Shown here: piece by piece, positions 26,771 to 35,377 of the stretch
Layout: every line of letters starts with the position of its first letter
Numbering within the stretch: the stretch's first letter is position 1
Source of the DNA: Jiangella mangrovi
GTDB lineage: Bacteria > Actinomycetota > Actinomycetes > Jiangellales > Jiangellaceae
DNA length: 64,000 bases
Reading direction: 5' to 3'
NCBI RefSeq assembly: GCF_014204975.1
Contig: NZ_JACHMM010000001.1
Coordinates: 5,518,037-5,582,036 of the forward strand
Notes under the pieces: model-generated
The model's input: only the letters and a program-made list of their open reading frames with translations
Database searches by the model: none
Told to the model about the DNA's origin: nothing
Translations under genes and position numbers: made by a program

Positions 26771-27862
26771 TCAGGCGCGGACGGCGGACCGGGTCGCGTC
26801 GATGGTGGCCGAACCGACCACACGGCTGCCGTCGTAGAGCACGACGGCCTGGCCGGGCGCGACGCCCTCCTGCGGCGCCGCGAACTCGACCCCCACGGAG
26901 CCGTCGACCGACACCGTCGCGACGGCCTCGACCGGAACGCCATGGGCGCGGAACTGCGCCTCGCAGCGCAACTCCCCCGCGACGGGCGCCGTCCCGCACC
27001 AGCGCGGCGCCACGGCGGTGAGGGCGTCGACGGCGAGTGCTTCCCGCGGGCCGACGGTCACCCGGCGGTCGACCGGGGAGATGTCGAGGACGTAGCGCGG
27101 CTTGCCGTCGGCCGCGGGCGTGCCGATGTGCAGCCCCTTGCGCTGGCCGACGGTGAACCCGTAGGTCCCGTCGTGCGTGCCGACGACGGCGCCGGCGGTA
27201 TCGACCACCTCGCCCGGCTCGGAACCGAGACGACCACGCAGGAAGCCGGCGGTGTCGCCGTCGGCGATGAAGCAGATGTCGTGGCTGTCGGGCTTGCGCG
27301 CGACGGCCAGGCCGCGGCGCTCGGCCTCGTCGCGGACCTCGGACTTGACGGTGTCGCCGAGCGGGAACAGCGCGTGCGACAGTTGCGCGGCCGTCAGCAC
27401 GCCGAGCACGTAGGACTGGTCCTTCTCGGGGTCGGCGGCGCGGTGCAGCTCGCGGCCGTGCGGCCCCTCGAGGACGCGGGCGTAGTGCCCGGTGCCGACG
27501 GCGTCGAAGCCCAGCGCGAGCGCGCGGTCGAGCACGGCTGCGAACTTGATCTTCTCGTTGCAGCGCAAGCACGGGTTGGGCGTGCGGCCGGCGGCGTACT
27601 CGGCGACGAAGTCCTCGACGACGTCGGCGCGGAACCGCTCGGCGAGGTCCCACACGTAGAACGGGATGCCGAGCACGTCGGCGGCCCGGCGGGCGTCGCG
27701 GGAGTCCTCGATGGTGCAGCAGCCGCGGGCGCCGGTGCGGAACGACTGCGGGTTGGCCGACAGCGCGAGGTGCACCCCGGTGACGTCGTGGCCGGCCTCG
27801 ACCAGGCGGGCCGCGGCGACCGCCGAGTCGACTCCGCCGGACATCGCGGCGAGGACGCGCAT
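26771..27862 (-). CDS. mnmA: tRNA-specific 2-thiouridylase MnmA
   Basis: 363 residues. Adds sulfur to wobble uridine 34 of tRNA for Lys, Glu and Gln. PP-loop [10 protein letters not shown] (about 8-17), catalytic [12 protein letters not shown] and [10 protein letters not shown] cysteines, GTGHYARV and GQRKGLHIG are all present. The sulfur comes from the cysteine desulfurase gene, whose stop is 2 bases before this start. ATG 27862 has AGGGGG upstream. Part of the conserved backbone. Confidence 0.97.
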   Translation of the reverse strand: MRVLAAMSGGVDSAVAAARLVEAGHDVTGVHLALSANPQSFRTGARGCCTIEDSRDARRAADVLGIPFYVWDLAERFRADVVEDFVAEYAAGRTPNPCLRCNEKIKFAAVLDRALALGFDAVGTGHYARVLEGPHGRELHRAADPEKDQSYVLGVLTAAQLSHALFPLGDTVKSEVRDEAERRGLAVARKPDSHDICFIADGDTAGFLRGRLGSEPGEVVDTAGAVVGTHDGTYGFTVGQRKGLHIGTPAADGKPRYVLDISPVDRRVTVGPREALAVDALTAVAPRWCGTAPVAGELRCEAQFRAHGVPVEAVATVSVDGSVGVEFAAPQEGVAPGQAVVLYDGSRVVGSATIDATRSAVRA

Positions 27863-27864
27863 GG

Positions 27865-29076
27865 TCAGTTCCCCCTGCTGGTTGCGACGTTCACGATGCC
27901 GGCCGCCCGGGCCCGCTCGACGGCCGGGCCGATGGCCGCGACCAGCGCGTCGACGTCGTCCGTCGTCGACGTGTGACCGAGCGAGAACCGCAGCGACCCG
28001 CGGGCCTGCTCGTGCGGAGCGCCCATGGCGAGCAGCACGTGCGACGGCTCCGGCACGCCGGCCGTGCAGGCGCTGCCCGTCGAGCAGTCGATGCCGGCGG
28101 CGTCGAGCAGGAGCAGCAGGGAGTCGCCCTCGCAGCCGGGGAAGGAGAAGTGCGCGATGCCGGGCAGCCGGCGGCCGGGGTCGCCGTCGGCGTCGCCGTT
28201 GAGGATCGCGTCGGGCACCGCCGCGCGGACGCCGTCGACCAGCCGGTCGCGCAACGCGGCGAGCTCCGCCGCCCGCGCAGGGACGTCGGCCAGCGTCGCC
28301 CGCAGCGCCGCCGCCAGCCCGGCCACGGCGGGCGCGTCGAGCGTGCCGGAACGGACGTCGCGCTCCTGGCCGCCGCCGTGCAGGACGGGCGTGACGTCGG
28401 CTTCGCGCCGCAGCAGCAGCGCCCCCACCCCCACGGGAGCGCCGGCCTTGTGCCCGGACACCGTCATGGCGTCGAGCCCGGAGTCGCCGAAGTGGACCGG
28501 CAGCGCGCCGACCGCCTGCACGGCGTCGGAGTGCACCGGGATGCCGTACCGGTGCGCGACGGCGACGACCTCGGCGAGCGGCTGGACGGTGCCGACCTCG
28601 TTGTTCGCCCACATGACGGTGACCAGCGCGACGGAGTCGGGGTCGGCCTCGACCACGCGCCGCAGGGCCTCGACGTCGAGCCGGCCCGTGTGGTCGACCG
28701 GCAGCCACTCGACCTTGGCCCCCTGCTCCGCGGTCAGCCAGTCGACGGAGTCGAGGACAGCGTGGTGCTCGACGGCGGAGGCGAGGATGCGGACGCGGCG
28801 CGGGTCGGCGGCGCGGCGGGCCCAGAACAGGCCCTTGACGGCGAGGTTGTCGGCCTCGGTGCCACCGGAGGTGAACACCACCTCGCTGGGCCGCGCGCCG
28901 AGGCCGGCGGCGACGGACTCGCGCGCCTCTTCGACCAGCTTGCGGGCCCGGCGGCCGGACGCGTGCAGCGACGACGGGTTGCCGAGGGTAGCCATGGCCC
29001 CGGCGACGACGTCGATCACTGCGGGGAGGACGGGGGTCGTCGCCGCATGGTCGAGGTACACGCGGCGGTCAGACAT
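27865..29076 (-). CDS. iscS: Cysteine desulfurase (IscS/NifS type)
   Basis: 403 residues, PLP enzyme giving alanine and a persulfide from cysteine. LDHAATTPV at the N-terminus, PLP-binding [14 protein letters not shown] (Lys210), EHHAVLDS (His pair about 104-105), and catalytic loop TGSACTAG (Cys337). Supplies sulfur to MnmA and probably iron-sulfur clusters. ATG 29076. Confidence 0.96.
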   Translation of the reverse strand: MSDRRVYLDHAATTPVLPAVIDVVAGAMATLGNPSSLHASGRRARKLVEEARESVAAGLGARPSEVVFTSGGTEADNLAVKGLFWARRAADPRRVRILASAVEHHAVLDSVDWLTAEQGAKVEWLPVDHTGRLDVEALRRVVEADPDSVALVTVMWANNEVGTVQPLAEVVAVAHRYGIPVHSDAVQAVGALPVHFGDSGLDAMTVSGHKAGAPVGVGALLLRREADVTPVLHGGGQERDVRSGTLDAPAVAGLAAALRATLADVPARAAELAALRDRLVDGVRAAVPDAILNGDADGDPGRRLPGIAHFSFPGCEGDSLLLLLDAAGIDCSTGSACTAGVPEPSHVLLAMGAPHEQARGSLRFSLGHTSTTDDVDALVAAIGPAVERARAAGIVNVATSRGN

Positions 29077-29098
29077 GTTCCGTCCAGTTTACGACGTG

Positions 29099-29143
29099 CG
29101 ACGGCGGCCGGTCCCCGCACGTGTGGGGAGCCGGCCGCCGTCG
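29099..29143 (-). terminator. Strong terminator after etfA
   Basis: Thirteen perfect base pairs (29099-29111 with 29131-29143) plus an inner CCCC/GGGG extension, directly downstream of the etfA stop. It separates the etfBA unit from the desulfurase-mnmA unit. Confidence 0.75.
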
Positions 29144-29151
29144 TCGATGGA

Positions 29152-30111
29152 TCAGCTCTTGCGCTTCTGGATCTCCGCGGTGGCCTGCGGGAGGACGGTG
29201 TGGAGGTCGCCGACGACGCCGAAGTCGGCCATCGCGAAGATGGGCGCCTCGGGGTCCTTGTTGACCACGACGATGGTCTTCGACGTCTGCATGCCGGCCC
29301 GGTGCTGGATCGCGCCGGAGATCCCCGCGGCCAGATACAACTGGGGGGAGACGGTCTTGCCGGTCTGCCCGACCTGGTAGGCGTGCGGGTACCAGCCCGA
29401 GTCCACCGCCGCGCGGGACGCGCCCACGGCCGCGCCCAGGGCGTCGGCCAGCGCCTCGACCGGGGCGAAGTCGCCGCCGGTGCCCCGTCCGCCGGAGACC
29501 ACGATCGATGCCTCGGTCAGTTCGGGCCGGCCGGTCGCGGCGCGCGGCTTGCGCTCGACGATGCGTGCCTTCGTGGCGGCCTCGGAGAACGCGACCGCCA
29601 CCTTCTCCTCCGCCGGGGTCGCGGGTGCGGGTTCGGGGGTGACGGCGTTGGGCTTCACCGTGATGACCGGCGTCCCGGTGGTGACCTGCGCGGTCACTGT
29701 GTAGCCGCCGGCGAACACGGACTGCGTGGTGATCAGATCGGGGGCGACACCAGTGACATCGGTGGCGTCGGTGATGACGCCGGAGCCGAGCTTCACCGCG
29801 AGCCGGGCCGCGATCTCCTTCCCCTCCGGCGACGAGGTCAGCAACACGCCGGCCGCGCCGGACGAGGACGCGATCTGCGCCAGCGCCTCGGCCTTCGGCA
29901 CGACGAGGTACTGCTCGAACTCGCCCGCCTCGACCACATACACCTTCACCGCGCCGTACTGCCCCAACGCCTCGCGGGCCGCCTCGTGGTAGCCCGACCC
30001 CAAGAAGACGGCGGCCGGCTCACCCGCACGCCGGGCCAGCGTCAGCAACTCGAGCGTGGTCTTGCGGACCTCACCGTCGACGTGGTCGACCAGAACCAGA
30101 ATCTCAGCCAT
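29152..30111 (-). CDS. etfA: Electron transfer flavoprotein alpha subunit
   Basis: 319 residues. N-terminal alpha/beta domain [10 protein letters not shown]. The C-terminal FAD domain has [20 protein letters not shown] and [20 protein letters not shown], and the late [20 protein letters not shown] signature. With EtfB it carries electrons from acyl-CoA and other dehydrogenases to the respiratory chain. ATG 30111 is preferred over 30117 because the GAGAGG site would be too close to the latter. Starts 11 bases after the etfB stop. Confidence 0.97.
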   Translation of the reverse strand: MAEILVLVDHVDGEVRKTTLELLTLARRAGEPAAVFLGSGYHEAAREALGQYGAVKVYVVEAGEFEQYLVVPKAEALAQIASSSGAAGVLLTSSPEGKEIAARLAVKLGSGVITDATDVTGVAPDLITTQSVFAGGYTVTAQVTTGTPVITVKPNAVTPEPAPATPAEEKVAVAFSEAATKARIVERKPRAATGRPELTEASIVVSGGRGTGGDFAPVEALADALGAAVGASRAAVDSGWYPHAYQVGQTGKTVSPQLYLAAGISGAIQHRAGMQTSKTIVVVNKDPEAPIFAMADFGVVGDLHTVLPQATAEIQKRKS

Positions 30112-30122
30112 CGCCATCCCTC

Positions 30123-30908
30123 TCAGATGAGCTTCTGCGCGGCGAGGAACTCGGCCAGCTTCACGCCGCCGTCACCCTCATCGGTCACCACCGTGCCCGC
30201 GGCGCGCTCCGGGCGCTTGACGACCTCACGCACGACCGTGGCGGCCCCACCCAGGCCGACACTGCCGCCGTCGACCCCCAGGTCGGCCAGCGACCACGAC
30301 TCGACCGGCTTCTTCTTCGCCGCCATGATCCCCTTGAACGACGGATACCGCGGCTCGTTGATCTGGTCGGTCACCGCCACCACCGCGGGCAGGGCGGCCT
30401 CGATGGTCTCCGACGCGGTGTCGCCGTCGCGCCGCGCCGTCACCGTGGCCCCGTCGACCGCCAGCTCGCCGACGAAGCCCACGTGCGCCAGCCCGAGGTG
30501 CTCGGCCAGCATCGCCGGGACCACACTCATGGCGCCGTCGGTCGACGCCATACCGGTCAGGACCAGATCGACGTCGCCGATCTTGGTGACGGCGGCCGCC
30601 AGCACCCGGGCGGTGGCCAGCGCGTCGGACCCGTGCAGGGAGTCGTCGACGACGTGCACGCCGGAGTCCGCGCCCATCTGCAGCGCCTTCTTCAGAGCGG
30701 CGTCGGCGCCGTCGGGGCCCATCGTCAGGGCGACGATCTCGACGTCCTCGCCGGCATCGGCGACCTTGAGGGCCTCTTCGACGGCGTACTCGTCGAGCTC
30801 GGACAACAGGCCGTCGACACCGGCACGATCAGTGGTGTTGTCGGCAGCGGTGAAACTCCGATCCGCGGTGGCGTCCGGAACGTGCTTGACCAGGGTCACG
30901 ATCTTCAT
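30123..30908 (-). CDS. etfB: Electron transfer flavoprotein beta subunit
   Basis: 261 residues. MKIVTLVKHVPDATADRSF, YAVEEALKV, ALTMGPDGADAALKKALQMG, and the C-terminal EPRYPSFKGIMAAKKKP are diagnostic. Binds AMP and forms the heterodimer with EtfA. ATG 30908 has AGGAGG 13 bases upstream, somewhat far. First gene of the etfBA unit, facing the divergent glycosyltransferase. Confidence 0.97.
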   Translation of the reverse strand: MKIVTLVKHVPDATADRSFTAADNTTDRAGVDGLLSELDEYAVEEALKVADAGEDVEIVALTMGPDGADAALKKALQMGADSGVHVVDDSLHGSDALATARVLAAAVTKIGDVDLVLTGMASTDGAMSVVPAMLAEHLGLAHVGFVGELAVDGATVTARRDGDTASETIEAALPAVVAVTDQINEPRYPSFKGIMAAKKKPVESWSLADLGVDGGSVGLGGAATVVREVVKRPERAAGTVVTDEGDGGVKLAEFLAAQKLI

Positions 30909-31013
30909 GGCCGGGTTGCGACCTCCTAGGCCGGGTGGGTGGCGCGACGCCGTCGCGGCGTCCCTCGCGAGGCTAGCCCACACCGAGGTGGGAGGGCCTT
31001 CGAGAGTCCCGAT

Positions 31014-31029
31014 GTTACCGACAGGTAAC
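31014..31029. promoter_or_regulatory. Operator-like palindrome between etfB and the glycosyltransferase
   Basis: GTTACCGACAGGTAAC has perfect 6-bp arms around GACA, the layout of many TetR-family operators. It lies 106 bases from the etfB start and 117 from the glycosyltransferase start. Confidence 0.55.
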
Positions 31030-31145
31030 CAGCAGTCCAAGCCCGGTTGACGTGCAACACGTCACAGTCCGGAACGGCCGCCCCTACCCGTTTTCGCCGT
31101 CCTCACTCGGTCCCGATCACGGCCCCACTGTGAAATGATCGCGCG

Positions 31146-32435
31146 ATGCGGATACTTGTCGTTTCGTGGGAGTACCCGCCAGTGATCTACGGCGGTCTCG
31201 GGCGTCACGTCCACCGCCTCACCGAGGGTCTCGTCGCCGACGGTCATGACGTCGCCGTCGTCACCCAGTCCGCCCCGGGCATGCCCGAGGAAGAGGACGA
31301 CAAGGGCGTGCGCGTCTTCCGGGCGCCGCCCGATCCCCCGGCCGGGGAGCGCGGTGAGGACCTCGTGCCGTGGGTGCTGGCACTCAACACCAGCCTCATG
31401 CGCACCGCCCATCGCCTGACCCGCGAGTGGATGCCCGACGTCGTCCACGCCCACGACTGGGTCGACGCCCACGCCGGCATCAACGTCGCCCGTGCCATCG
31501 ACGCGCCGCTCGTCGCCACCATCCACGCCACCGAGGCGGGCCTCTGGGACGGCTGGCTGTCGACGCCGCTGTCGCGGGCCCGGCACGACATCGAGGCCTG
31601 GCTGGTCGCCGAGGCCACGCGCTCCATCGTCTGCTCCGAGGCCATGCGGGTCGAGGCCGCGGCCGCGTTCGACGTGCCACCCGAGGACCTCACCGTCATC
31701 CGCAACGCCGTCGACCACCCGGCCTGGCGCACCACGGCCGAGGCGCGGCGGGCGACGCGCGAGCGGTTCGGCATCCCGCCCAAGACGCCGCTGCTGGTGT
31801 TCGGCGGACGCCTCGAATGGGAGAAGGGCGTCGACGTCTGCATCGAGGCACTGTCGCTCATTCGGCAGCGCCACCACGACGCCCGGCTGGTCCTGGCCGG
31901 CGCCGGGTCGCAGGAGGTCAACCTGCGGCGGCTGGCGCAGCGCCTGCAGATCGACCACGTCGTGCAGTTCGCCGGGCGCATGGGCCAGCCCGAGCTCGCG
32001 GCGCTCTTCGGCGCGGCCGACGTCGCCCTGGTGCCGTCGTCGTACGAGCCGTTCGGCATCGTGGCGCTCGAGGCGTGCGCGGCCGGCACCCCCGTCATCG
32101 CCGGCGACAGCGGCGGCCTGCGCGAGGTCATCGAGCACGACGTGACGGGCCTGCTGGTCCCGCCGCGCGACCCCAGCGACCTCGCGTCGGCGGCCATGCG
32201 GCTGCTCGAGGAGCCCGGTCTGTCGCAGCGCCTGGTCCGGGCCGCCCACCAGCGCATCGCCACCGAGTACGTCTGGACCGCCGTCGCCCGCGAGACCGAG
32301 AAGGTCTACGCGGCCGCGGTGGCCGACCCCCGTCCGCCCCGCCCGCGCCCCGCACCCGCCGCCGACGGCAACATCCTCGCCGACCGGCCCGCCTCGGTGC
32401 AGCAGGCCTGGCGCCGCGTCCGCGGCGAAGTGTAG
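31146..32435 (+). CDS. GT4 glycosyltransferase, glycogen/alpha-glucan synthase-like
   Basis: 429 residues, GT-B fold. MRILVVSWEYPPVIYGGLGRHV is the donor-site start, very like mycobacterial Rv3032 (alpha-1,4-glucan synthase of methylglucose lipopolysaccharide) by memory. The C-terminal half has VFGGRLEWEKGVDV and SSYEPFGIVALEACAAGTPV with the E-x7-E catalytic motif. It uses a nucleoside-diphospho-glucose to elongate an alpha-glucan. The Pro-rich tail (about 395-429) is extra. Partner genes Rv3030 and Rv3031 are missing here. The first hairpin cassette starts 3 bases after its stop. Confidence 0.85.
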   Translation: MRILVVSWEYPPVIYGGLGRHVHRLTEGLVADGHDVAVVTQSAPGMPEEEDDKGVRVFRAPPDPPAGERGEDLVPWVLALNTSLMRTAHRLTREWMPDVVHAHDWVDAHAGINVARAIDAPLVATIHATEAGLWDGWLSTPLSRARHDIEAWLVAEATRSIVCSEAMRVEAAAAFDVPPEDLTVIRNAVDHPAWRTTAEARRATRERFGIPPKTPLLVFGGRLEWEKGVDVCIEALSLIRQRHHDARLVLAGAGSQEVNLRRLAQRLQIDHVVQFAGRMGQPELAALFGAADVALVPSSYEPFGIVALEACAAGTPVIAGDSGGLREVIEHDVTGLLVPPRDPSDLASAAMRLLEEPGLSQRLVRAAHQRIATEYVWTAVARETEKVYAAAVADPRPPRPRPAPAADGNILADRPASVQQAWRRVRGEV

Positions 32436-32437
32436 TT

Positions 32438-32491
32438 CCCATGATCATCGGCGATCACTGGTGTTCCGACGCCAGCAATCGCCGATGATCA
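32438..32491. repeat. Cassette A left hairpin
   Basis: TGATCATCGGCGATCACTGG (32442-32461) pairs with 32472-32491 at 18 of 20 positions around a 10-nt loop. The 48-nt core is 44/48 identical, in direct orientation, to the hairpin at 33485. It contains the stop codon and last residues of the AbiEi/DUF559-type gene. Confidence 0.85.
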
Positions 32492-33429
32492 CGAGTGTCC
32501 ACAGGGCAGCCGGGCCGGCAGGAGCGTGGTGTGCCGGTCCAGCCGCGGGCGGTGAGGACGCGGGCCTGTTCGGCGGCGACGCCGCATGGGTCGGTGAACA
32601 CGTCGGCGTGGCCGTAGCGCAGCGTCGCGTGGCCGTCGACGGTGGCGCGGTTGTCGCGCTGGTGGTCGCGGAACCGGCCTTCGCCGGTGTGCCCGACGCG
32701 GCCGTCGAGCTCGACTCGCACGCGGTACTGCTCGTAGTCGACATCGATCCAGATGACGCGCCGGCCGGCGACGCGGCGTTGGCGGCAGCCGGTGGGCAGG
32801 CCGTGGGCGCGTTCGACCCGGCGCAGGTGGCGCAGTTCGAGTGGTGACTGCGCGCCCTCGGCGACATCGGTGAGCATCGCCTCGACCATGGCCCGCCAGC
32901 GGATCTTCTTCCGCCGTGCCAGGGCGTCGGCGAGTCGTTCCGGCGTGGTCGCGCGGCGCTGACAGGCCGCCGTCACCCAGCCTTCCGCCTCGCGCGGGTG
33001 CGATGCGGTGTCGACGAGGTCCAGCACGGTGTCCTCGACCCGGGTCCGGGGCGGGGTCTTGGCCGGATGCCGGGTCAGGGCGAGTCGATGCGCGTAGTGG
33101 ACCCGAACACCGTCGACCTTGCCCCGCACGTGTCGTTCGGCGGGCGCGGTGACGTGCACCGTCGGGCCCGGGTCGTCACACAGGCCGTCCAGATAGGCCG
33201 CGGTCCGGTGACTGGCCACCGCGCCGCGGCCCGCACGCAGGATCGCCGCCCACACCTGCGCCGCGAAGGGCAACGGCCCCGTGAACGTGGCGTACACACC
33301 GGCGTGGACCCGACGCCAGCGGCCCGACCGCAGCAGCCAGGTCAGCGCGTCCTCGGTCAGCCCGCTCGCGAGCGCCTGCGCACGGCTGACCACGCCGTCC
33401 TGGCCGGCGATGAGGTCCTCGATGTCCAC
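32455..33429 (-). CDS. AbiEi-type regulator domain with DUF559-like nuclease domain (cassette A)
   Basis: 324 residues. The N-terminus (about 1-50) is an AbiEi_4-type winged helix: GVVSRAQALASGLTEDALTW then GRWRRVHAGVYATF. The central part (VHVTAPAE, RVEDTVLDLVD) is the usual AbiEi-family second domain. The C-terminus has SPLELRHLRRVE, IWIDVDYEQYRVRVELDG and H, the acidic pattern of DUF559/Vsr-like PD-(D/E)xK nucleases, then DHQRDN. The last 11 residues (DHRRLLASEHQ) are encoded by the left hairpin. GTG 33429 is chosen; TTG 33480 is possible. Many actinobacteria carry several such genes of unknown role. Confidence 0.75.
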   Translation of the reverse strand: MDIEDLIAGQDGVVSRAQALASGLTEDALTWLLRSGRWRRVHAGVYATFTGPLPFAAQVWAAILRAGRGAVASHRTAAYLDGLCDDPGPTVHVTAPAERHVRGKVDGVRVHYAHRLALTRHPAKTPPRTRVEDTVLDLVDTASHPREAEGWVTAACQRRATTPERLADALARRKKIRWRAMVEAMLTDVAEGAQSPLELRHLRRVERAHGLPTGCRQRRVAGRRVIWIDVDYEQYRVRVELDGRVGHTGEGRFRDHQRDNRATVDGHATLRYGHADVFTDPCGVAAEQARVLTARGWTGTPRSCRPGCPVDTRDHRRLLASEHQ

Positions 33430-33469
33430 GGCACCAGCCTGCGCGAATCGCGGAAGTCGCGCGAATCGG

Positions 33470-33482
33470 CCTGTGGACAACC
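33470..33482 (-). promoter_or_regulatory. DnaA-box-like motif inside cassette A
   Basis: GGTTGTCCACAGG, read on the gene strand, lies two bases inside the right hairpin and 40 bases before the GTG start. The same motif with one change sits at the same place in cassette B. A related TGTCCACAGG (32496-32505) lies inside the left hairpin. Two copies of GCGCGAATCG (33441-33450, 33459-33468) fill the space to the gene. Confidence 0.55.
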
Positions 33483-33484
33483 GA

Positions 33485-33537
33485 CATCATCGGCGATCAC
33501 TGGTGCTCTGGCGCCAGCGATCGCCGATGATCATGGG
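33485..33537. repeat. Cassette A right hairpin
   Basis: ATCATCGGCGATCACTGG (33486-33503) pairs with 33514-33531 at 17 of 18 positions around a 10-nt loop. It overlaps the 3' end of the HTTM gene and supplies its stop codon at 33497-33499. Confidence 0.85.
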
Positions 33538-34540
33538 TGGGTTCGGGCGGTGAGGGCTCGGGGTCGGGAGCTTGGCTGCGGCGGGCGCGCGTGAGCCAGC
33601 GGGTCAGGGCGCGGTAGGTGTCGTCGCGGATGAAGACCATGTCGGCGGCGATCATGGCCAGCGAGAACCAGGGCAGCGCCATGGTGACGGCGATGCCGAC
33701 GTGCATGGCGAAGATCGCCAGCAGCGCCAGCACCCGGGTCCCTCGCCGCAGCAACAGCAGCGGGAACAGGACCTGCACGAACACCGTCACGTAGCTGCCG
33801 ATCGTGACGAAGAACCCGTTGGTGTAGACGAGTTCGTTCAACCCGGGCCAGGGGGCGTACTGGCCGATGCGCAGCGGGTAGTACAGGCCGACGCCCTCCT
33901 GCCACATGCTGCCCTGGACCTTCGACAGCCCGGAGGTCATGTAGATGATGAAGACCTGCGCGGCCACGGCCATGAGCGCGACGTTGTGGAAGAGCGTGCC
34001 GGTCCACGGCGGCAGCGCGATCAGCGGGCGGTAGTCGGGCCGGGCCCGGCGGCGGGCGTCCAGCGACCAGCGCATGGACACGTCGGCGAAGCACAGGAAC
34101 AGCAGCATGATGCGCACGATGTTGTCGCCGGCGTCGTCGCCCAGCGGGTTGAGACGCATCAGGCTGGCGATGCCGATCATCAGCAGCGGCGTCACGACGC
34201 GGGTGCGCCAGCCCAGCGTGAACGCGACGGCGAGCGCGGCCAGCAGCAGGTACTTCAGCGTGAAGACGGTGGTGTTGTCGTCGTAGGCGAAGACGGCGGT
34301 GAACGGGAAGCCGTACTCGTCGACGGTGAGCCAGGGGGTCAGCCAGCGCGCGCCCGGGCCCCACACGTAGTGCCGGTTGGTGAAGTTGACGGTGAGCGAG
34401 CCGAGGATCGCGACGCCGATGAGGATGCGCATCGCGGCCAGCCCATGGGTGGCCTTCTTGCCGTCGAACAGCCAGCGTTCGCCGGCGTCGACGGTCCGCC
34501 CGACGGCGCCGGTCACGACCCGGAGAGCATCGCCGATCAT
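33497..34540 (-). CDS. HTTM (vitamin-K-dependent carboxylase/SdpB-like) membrane protein 1
   Basis: 347 residues, about six to eight membrane spans. MRILIGVAILGSL, NFTNRHYVWGPGARW, LGWRTRVVTPLLMIGIASL and LLFLCFADVSMRWSLDARRR are typical HTTM features; SGLSKVQGSMWQEGVGLYYP is a conserved core. Related proteins include SdpB, which helps make the SDP killing peptide in Bacillus, and gamma-glutamyl carboxylases. It overlaps the DUF5819 gene by 4 bases. Its last residues, DHRRSLAPEHQ, come from the cassette A right hairpin, so the original C-terminus has probably been replaced. Confidence 0.85.
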   Translation of the reverse strand: MIGDALRVVTGAVGRTVDAGERWLFDGKKATHGLAAMRILIGVAILGSLTVNFTNRHYVWGPGARWLTPWLTVDEYGFPFTAVFAYDDNTTVFTLKYLLLAALAVAFTLGWRTRVVTPLLMIGIASLMRLNPLGDDAGDNIVRIMLLFLCFADVSMRWSLDARRRARPDYRPLIALPPWTGTLFHNVALMAVAAQVFIIYMTSGLSKVQGSMWQEGVGLYYPLRIGQYAPWPGLNELVYTNGFFVTIGSYVTVFVQVLFPLLLLRRGTRVLALLAIFAMHVGIAVTMALPWFSLAMIAADMVFIRDDTYRALTRWLTRARRSQAPDPEPSPPEPTHDHRRSLAPEHQ

Positions 34541-35367
34541 CGGTTCTCCACCAGCCCGTCGACGACGTCGGCGAAGGCGGTCTCGTCCTGGTTCGGGTCG
34601 ACGAGCGCCGGGCGCCAGCCGAAGTCGCGCGTGGTCTGCTGCGGGTTCTCGGGGACGGGGTCGAAGCGGACGTCCCAGCGCGGCACCGGCGTGCGGACCA
34701 GCTGGAACTGGACGGCGACGACGTCCTCACCCCACATCGCCCGGGCGAACTGGGTGGCGTAGCCGGTGGCGACGCGGTCGGCGCGGACGATGTTGGCCAC
34801 CCGCGACGACGTCTCGCCGCCCTGCGCCGCGATGAGGTCGTCGGCCAGCGGCACCCAGTCGGGCATGTCGGTGTAGTCGCGCGCGACGATCTCCTGCTGC
34901 TCGTCGCTCAGCGCGTTCCACGCTGTGTTGACGCGGCGGTGCAGGTTCGACGTCAGCCGGCTGGCCCGCGACGGCGCGGGATCGTGGTGGATCAGCGTCC
35001 ACTCGAGCCGGGTCGGCTCCTCCCACTCCGTCGTGCGCAGGGCGCCGGTCTGCGGGTCCTCGACCTGCGCCCGCACCAGGATCTCGTCCTCGGCGTTGAC
35101 GGGGTTGGGCGCGAACAGGCTCCAGTTCTGCTGGAAGAACGGGCGCATGTACCCGGACACCTGACCGCCGATGGAGTCCTTGATCGGGTTGGCGGGCGCG
35201 TTCCAGAGGAACGTCATCGCGAAGTGCAGCGCGACGACGCCGACCAGGAAGAACGCGACGCCCTTCGCGATGGGCGGCACCTGGGCGCCCCGGCCGTCGG
35301 CTACGCCGTCGTTCCGGCTGTCGGCCAGCCTCTCGTCCGGCCGCTCGTCCGGCCTCTCGTTCGGCAC
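34537..35367 (-). CDS. DUF5819-family membrane-anchored protein 1
   Basis: 276 residues. An N-terminal tail with a repeated ERPDERPDER, one membrane span (VAFFLVGVVALHFAMTF), then an extracytoplasmic domain with YMRPFFQQNWSLFAPNPVN, the family hallmark. DUF5819 genes regularly accompany HTTM genes, as SdpA accompanies SdpB, suggesting a two-protein complex. GTG 35367 is 11 bases after the HTTM2 stop. Function not established. Confidence 0.8.
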   Translation of the reverse strand: MPNERPDERPDERLADSRNDGVADGRGAQVPPIAKGVAFFLVGVVALHFAMTFLWNAPANPIKDSIGGQVSGYMRPFFQQNWSLFAPNPVNAEDEILVRAQVEDPQTGALRTTEWEEPTRLEWTLIHHDPAPSRASRLTSNLHRRVNTAWNALSDEQQEIVARDYTDMPDWVPLADDLIAAQGGETSSRVANIVRADRVATGYATQFARAMWGEDVVAVQFQLVRTPVPRWDVRFDPVPENPQQTTRDFGWRPALVDPNQDETAFADVVDGLVENR

Positions 35368-35377
35368 GCGGGCCAGG

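Larger units (their letters stand above)
32438..33537. mobile_element. Hairpin-bounded gene cassette A
   Basis: A 1.1-kb unit holding one AbiEi/DUF559-type gene between two copies of a hairpin in inverted orientation. The terminal 69 bases on each side (32438-32506 and the complement of 33469-33537) match at 51 of 59 positions outside the loop. It separates the Rv3032-like glycosyltransferase from the HTTM gene, and the outer hairpin runs into the HTTM coding end. No target duplication or transposase is seen. Mobility is inferred from architecture and from the second cassette at 48351. Confidence 0.6.
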
